From positions 392,216-456,215 of the forward strand of contig CAJJDM010000063.1 in assembly GCA_905182975.1 (NCBI GenBank): 64,000 nt of DNA, read 5' to 3'. The DNA is from Paramecium primaurelia (taxonomy: Eukaryota; Ciliophora; Oligohymenophorea; Peniculida; Parameciidae). The position numbers and the translations under genes were made by a program. The notes under the pieces are model-generated. The model did no database searches. It saw only the letters and a program-made list of their open reading frames with translations, and was not told the DNA's origin. Below, in pieces: positions 59,167 to 64,000 of the stretch (position 1 is the first letter of the stretch; each line of letters opens with the position of its first letter).

Positions 59167-61173
59167 TTTATTTATCCTAAATTGAAATATACTAAATATT
59201 GTTTATTAAAAATTTCTTAATTAATTATTATCATTTTTCTTATCAATTCATCTGAGAAAACCTATATTCGCACTTTTGATAATTAAAGTAAGAACAAATA
59301 TTTTGAACTTAGAATTATTCTTATTTAATAAATTTCCAAATTTTTTATTTATTTATTCAATAACTAACAAATCATTGATTTTTCTGTTTATTTGAGATAT
59401 TTTAAATATTGGAACTGCCTAGCTTTCTTTTTGGTTATATTGATGGAGGTTACGCATGAAATTTTAGTAATGCTATATTAGAGAGTTATTTCTTTATTCT
59501 AATACTATTAAGTTCTTGGCTAAACGAATTCAACATTTATACTTTTATCAAGTTTAATTATTGGATTATTGGTTTGTTGTTTTGTTAAGTACCTTCTCAA
59601 TGTAATTTAAGTATAAAGAACAACCTAAAACATTCATTAACAAATGCTTAATTCTATTCTATTGGCACCAATATAATATTTTGATATAAATCCTTCAGGA
59701 AGAATTATAAATAGATTTTCTAATGATTTATCATTATGTGATAATTCAACAAACTAAGTTTGCTTAGATATTTTAGAGTTGATTGGTAATTTCTTCATTG
59801 CCTTGATAACACTTGCTGTCTTGTAGCCTTATTTTATCTTTATGATTTGCTTCATTATAATTTTAAATCTCTATTAATATCATTTTTACAATAAAATTGT
59901 GAGCTAATTAAAGGAAAATGAATTAATTTAAAGAAGTCCATTATTTGATTTCATTAAAAAAACAATAGGAGGATCAATCTAAATTAGAGTTTATAAATAG
60001 TAAGACCTGTTCAAGAAATAATTTTTAGATTTATCCAATAAATGTAATTTAAATTCATTGACATATTGTTATTCAATTAGATCTTTTTGCTTTAATATTG
60101 ATTTTATTGGATTTATAGCTTCATCAGTTGGTCTATTCATTTTCCTTAATCTTAATTCGAATGATGTTGCTATATTCTCTTAAGGACTGTTGTTATTAAT
60201 CACATATAATGATGGATTATCATTAGGATTAAAATAGTTGATTAATTTTGCAACATAAATGAGTTCATATAATAGAATGTTTTAAATAATTGATGTAGAA
60301 TCTGAGGCACCTCAAGTCAAAGATATAGATTCTAAGTTACCCAATTTTCCAGAATCAGGTCATATTAAATTTAATAATGTTTGTATGAGATACAGAGAGA
60401 ATTCAAATTTTATTCTAAAAGGATTATCATTTGAAGTATAAAGTGGAGAAAAAATTGGTTGTGTTGGTAGAACTGGAGCTGGAAAATCATCAATTTTGTA
60501 AGCCATTTTTAGGATGTGTGAAATTGAGGACTGTGAAGATTCAAAAATTGAAATCGCTGGAGTTAATACTAAATAATTAGGATTATAAAAATTAAGAAGT
60601 AGTATAGGAATTATACCATAATTTCCATTTTTATTTACTGGAAGTCTTCGATCAAATTTAGATCCATTTGGTTAATATGATGACTAAGCCATTTGGGAAG
60701 CTTTGGAGGTTACTGGATTAATTGAATATGCAAGATCATTCTCTAAAGGTTTACTAACTGATATTTGTGATGTTAATTCACTCTTCTTTTTGGGATAAAA
60801 ATAACTAATTTGTTTGGCTAGAATTCTATTATAAAAGAAGAAGATCATTGTTTTAGATGAAGCAACTGCTAATCTTGATATGAAGACTGATGATTTTATC
60901 TAAAATACTCTTAAGTAACAGCTTAAGGATTGTACTCTTTTTACCATAGCTCACAGATTGAATACAATTGCTGATTATGATAAAGTTATGGTCATTGAAA
61001 ATGGAAACGCAATTGAATTTGATACGCCTTTCAATCTTATGGCATAATCACTTAATTCGACAACTATAGATAGAAAAACTCAGTTTTCTTATCTTGTTTT
61101 TAATACTGGAGAATCTAACTCTAGAGTTATTTTTGATATTGCCAAAAATAAATTGATTAACTCTAACAAATGA
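59167..61173 (+). CDS. ABC transporter, ABCC (MRP)-type: second half (TMD2-NBD2)
   Basis: An open frame without a usable start Met, as expected of an interrupted gene; true homology begins at 59365 (QQIIDFSVYLRYFKYW). TMD2 includes STFILLSSLIIGLLVCC, ILLAPIQYFDINPSGRIINRF (the ABCC pre-helix motif) and FFIALITLAVLQPYFIFM. NBD2: Walker A GRTGAGKSSIL, Q-loop PQFPFLFTGSLRSNLDPFG, and a degenerate signature FFLGQKQLICLARIL in place of LSxGQ. Walker B is IIVLDEATANLD with catalytic Glu. The switch is IAHRLNTI. It ends KLINSNK. Joined to 53954-56302 this gives a full-length MRP of about 1386 codons. The 3' third is repeated at 61842 by the assembly. Confidence 0.87.
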
Positions 61174-61840
61174 TTTCAATATTTAATTGTTGTTGCTTTA
61201 TTTTCATAAAAATAAATTAGTTATTCTCATCCTTCTTCAATTGATTATTTTTTATTGAAATAATTTTTGAATAAGTTTCCAAATTTCTTAATTTCCAATT
61301 TTAGTTTGAACTTATTTAATTAAAATAAAAAACCAATAATAGAGTATATTATTTGATTATTAGAGTTATTTAATAATAGGAGAATTAATTAAAAATAAAA
61401 ATGATGTTGTTTTAGGTTGTTATAATATATTTTAGTTACGATGATTTATTAATAAATTAAATAATTTCTTATTATTAATATTATCATTAATCCATTTAAA
61501 AATAAATAATTAAATCTATTATAAAACTTCTCAATCCATTTCATTTAAAACTAATCATATAACTTTTTTAATTTAACATAATTTACTTATTGAAACAAAT
61601 TATTTGATCATTACTAATATAACTAAAATAATTATATAATTTATTTCTTCTAAATAACACAATCTTTTTTTCATTATTAAAGACAAAATTATAAAAGGAT
61701 CTCTTATTTATAATTAATATTTAACTATAAATTTTAATTATTTGATATCTATTCACATATATCTTTTTATCTTTGACATGTTCATTCGCAAGTATTATGG
61801 TTGAATTAAGAATTCATCAACTAATTGTAGGGTCTTATTT
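60443..61840. repeat. First copy of exact 1398-bp duplication
   Basis: Identical by eye to 61842-63239, separated by a single N at 61841. It spans NBD2 of the ABC gene and its 3' spacer. Same pattern as the pair at 51038/52351. Confidence 0.95.
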
Positions 61841-61841
61841 N

Positions 61842-62572
61842 GTGGAGAAAAAATTGGTTGTGTTGGTAGAACTGGAGCTGGAAAATCATCAATTTTGTAA
61901 GCCATTTTTAGGATGTGTGAAATTGAGGACTGTGAAGATTCAAAAATTGAAATCGCTGGAGTTAATACTAAATAATTAGGATTATAAAAATTAAGAAGTA
62001 GTATAGGAATTATACCATAATTTCCATTTTTATTTACTGGAAGTCTTCGATCAAATTTAGATCCATTTGGTTAATATGATGACTAAGCCATTTGGGAAGC
62101 TTTGGAGGTTACTGGATTAATTGAATATGCAAGATCATTCTCTAAAGGTTTACTAACTGATATTTGTGATGTTAATTCACTCTTCTTTTTGGGATAAAAA
62201 TAACTAATTTGTTTGGCTAGAATTCTATTATAAAAGAAGAAGATCATTGTTTTAGATGAAGCAACTGCTAATCTTGATATGAAGACTGATGATTTTATCT
62301 AAAATACTCTTAAGTAACAGCTTAAGGATTGTACTCTTTTTACCATAGCTCACAGATTGAATACAATTGCTGATTATGATAAAGTTATGGTCATTGAAAA
62401 TGGAAACGCAATTGAATTTGATACGCCTTTCAATCTTATGGCATAATCACTTAATTCGACAACTATAGATAGAAAAACTCAGTTTTCTTATCTTGTTTTT
62501 AATACTGGAGAATCTAACTCTAGAGTTATTTTTGATATTGCCAAAAATAAATTGATTAACTCTAACAAATGA
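61842..62572 (+). pseudogene. NBD2 fragment of the ABC transporter, assembly duplicate
   Basis: Same codons as 60443-61173 (GEKIGCVGRTGAGKSS through KLINSNK and TGA at 62570-62572). It lacks everything upstream of Walker A and follows a lone N. Treat it as the overlapping end of the next contig. Confidence 0.88.
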
Positions 62573-63239
62573 TTTCAATATTTAATTGTTGTTGCTTTAT
62601 TTTCATAAAAATAAATTAGTTATTCTCATCCTTCTTCAATTGATTATTTTTTATTGAAATAATTTTTGAATAAGTTTCCAAATTTCTTAATTTCCAATTT
62701 TAGTTTGAACTTATTTAATTAAAATAAAAAACCAATAATAGAGTATATTATTTGATTATTAGAGTTATTTAATAATAGGAGAATTAATTAAAAATAAAAA
62801 TGATGTTGTTTTAGGTTGTTATAATATATTTTAGTTACGATGATTTATTAATAAATTAAATAATTTCTTATTATTAATATTATCATTAATCCATTTAAAA
62901 ATAAATAATTAAATCTATTATAAAACTTCTCAATCCATTTCATTTAAAACTAATCATATAACTTTTTTAATTTAACATAATTTACTTATTGAAACAAATT
63001 ATTTGATCATTACTAATATAACTAAAATAATTATATAATTTATTTCTTCTAAATAACACAATCTTTTTTTCATTATTAAAGACAAAATTATAAAAGGATC
63101 TCTTATTTATAATTAATATTTAACTATAAATTTTAATTATTTGATATCTATTCACATATATCTTTTTATCTTTGACATGTTCATTCGCAAGTATTATGGT
63201 TGAATTAAGAATTCATCAACTAATTGTAGGGTCTTATTT
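62573..63239. other. AT-rich spacer, no gene seen
   Basis: Copy of the 3' spacer at 61174-61840. No supported frame on either strand; it holds only short runs of Leu/Ile/Asn-type translation. Confidence 0.6.
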
Positions 63240-63249
63240 GTACATAATT

Positions 63250-64000
63250 ATGGATAATAAAAGTTCTATATTAGGAAGGCTGACAGAGAGAGTTGTCTAA
63301 TTTATTGAGCAATTATATTTTAATATGTTATATCAAGCATAACGTATTTGGAAGGAATTATTCATCTTCAATATTTATAAACCACTGTGGTTATACCTTT
63401 TAAATAATTTGGATCCAATAGGATTATTAATAAAAATAAGTATTATCTTTTACAATAAGGATTATGAAGCCTCTTAATAAGGTTTTATTTGTTAATTATG
63501 AACTCCTATTTAAAATTTTTCCTTATCTTTCATTTTTTATGTTACAAATATTCTTAGATTGAAATTTTTTTTTTCTAGAATCCAAATTTCGCCCACTTCT
63601 TTTTTGGCTACGATTATTTTATAAGTGTAAGACGAATTTTTTGGTTCTTTTGAGATAAATGAAATTCAAATAGATAATTTTGAAATCAAACACTTCAAAT
63701 ATAATCTGAACAATTGTCTCTGGAATCCTCTTTTTCTTCTATTCTAAAACTCTCCGAGCTAGATTCAGAGGAAATCCGATATTTTAGAAAGTGAAAAAGA
63801 ATAATACTAATAATCTCTAAATTATCAAGGGATTACTAGAAAACTCTTTTGTTTAATTTAAAGTATATAAATATAACTATTCTTAATATTACAACATAGC
63901 AAAGTCTTTTAATATTCAGCTTAAAGAGGATGATAATATTATAATTCAACCTATTCTCCAAAAATTCATAAACTTTTGATAGAAGCTTGAGATTTATATA
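63250..64000 (+). CDS. Start of a hypothetical membrane-associated protein (3' incomplete)
   Basis: MDNKSSILGRLTERVVQFIEQLYF..., then LFIFNIYKPLWLYLLNNLD and IGLLIKISIIFYNKDYE, up to a TGA at 63499-63501. Several intron-like GT...AG pieces follow, and later frames (LFWLRLFYKCKTNFLVLL, MLQIFLD) suggest more hydrophobic exons to the window end, but I cannot join them. Amphipathic and hydrophobic segments point to a membrane protein. Family unknown. Confidence 0.4.

Larger units (their letters stand above)
56303..59364. mobile_element. 3062-bp insertion in the ABC transporter gene carrying a decayed LINE; possible retained IES
   Basis: ABC homology stops at ESDIIK and resumes at QQIIDFSVYLRYF. 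Removing exactly 56303-59364, from one TA dinucleotide to another (TA at 56303-56304 and 59365-59366), leaves AAA-TAA-CAA-ATC and rejoins the two frames. TA-to-TA precision is how ciliate internal eliminated sequences leave the genome. The ends do not match the usual TAYAG consensus, so simple retrotransposition is the alternative. Inside, on the minus strand, are non-LTR reverse transcriptase motifs and a 106-residue ORF. No long terminal repeats or inverted repeats were seen. Confidence 0.75.
61842..63239. repeat. Second copy of exact 1398-bp duplication
   Basis: Starts mid-codon context just before Walker A of NBD2 and runs through the stop and spacer to the first unique base at 63240. No differences seen. 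Confidence 0.95.

Overview
The window reads as a macronuclear-type chromosome segment of a ciliate, most likely a Paramecium. Three observations support this. TAA and TAG occur throughout clearly conserved proteins where glutamine belongs (14-3-3, proteasome alpha2, importin-beta, casein kinase 1), and only TGA closes frames. Introns are tiny: those placed firmly are about 22-35 nt and run GTA...TAG. Genes are packed on both strands with gaps that are often 10-150 bp, in very AT-rich DNA. All coding calls use TAA/TAG=Gln, so conventional six-frame ORFs mostly show fragments.

Layout. 1-5.1 kb: degenerate histidine-kinase-like membrane protein, pentanucleotide repeats, a 519-bp N gap, small orphans, an acylation-ready MORN protein. 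5-12 kb (minus): protein kinase, DP-type (E2F partner) transcription factor, coiled-coil protein, GAF protein, membrane protein. 12-20 kb: two orphans, SAPS-domain phosphatase-6 regulator, ULK-like kinase, more orphans. 20-26.6 kb (plus): four-TM protein, two-pore cation channel with an EF-hand linker, casein kinase 1, an orphan. 26.5-31.8 kb (minus): two paralogous hybrid histidine kinases. 32-40 kb: REEP/HVA22 protein, acidic polyQ protein, 14-3-3, importin-beta (IPO5-like), proteasome alpha2, orphans, tRNA-Arg(ACG). 40-50 kb: NEK kinase with a KEKERE tail, VWA protein, large coiled-coil/polyQ/EF-hand protein. 50-64 kb: MFS sugar transporter, then an ABCC-type transporter split by about 3.06 kb that carries a decayed LINE reverse transcriptase, then the start of another gene.

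The gene content is signalling-heavy (five Ser/Thr kinases, two hybrid histidine kinases, 14-3-3, GAF, VWA, an EF-hand channel) mixed with housekeeping genes. Neighbours do not form an obvious pathway.

The two most important structural points are these. (1) Precise TA-to-TA removal of 56303-59364 rejoins the ABC transporter in frame, as expected of a retained germline-limited segment (IES). (2) Two exact long duplications, 1312 bp and 1398 bp, each split by a single N, are almost certainly unmerged contig overlaps and not biology.
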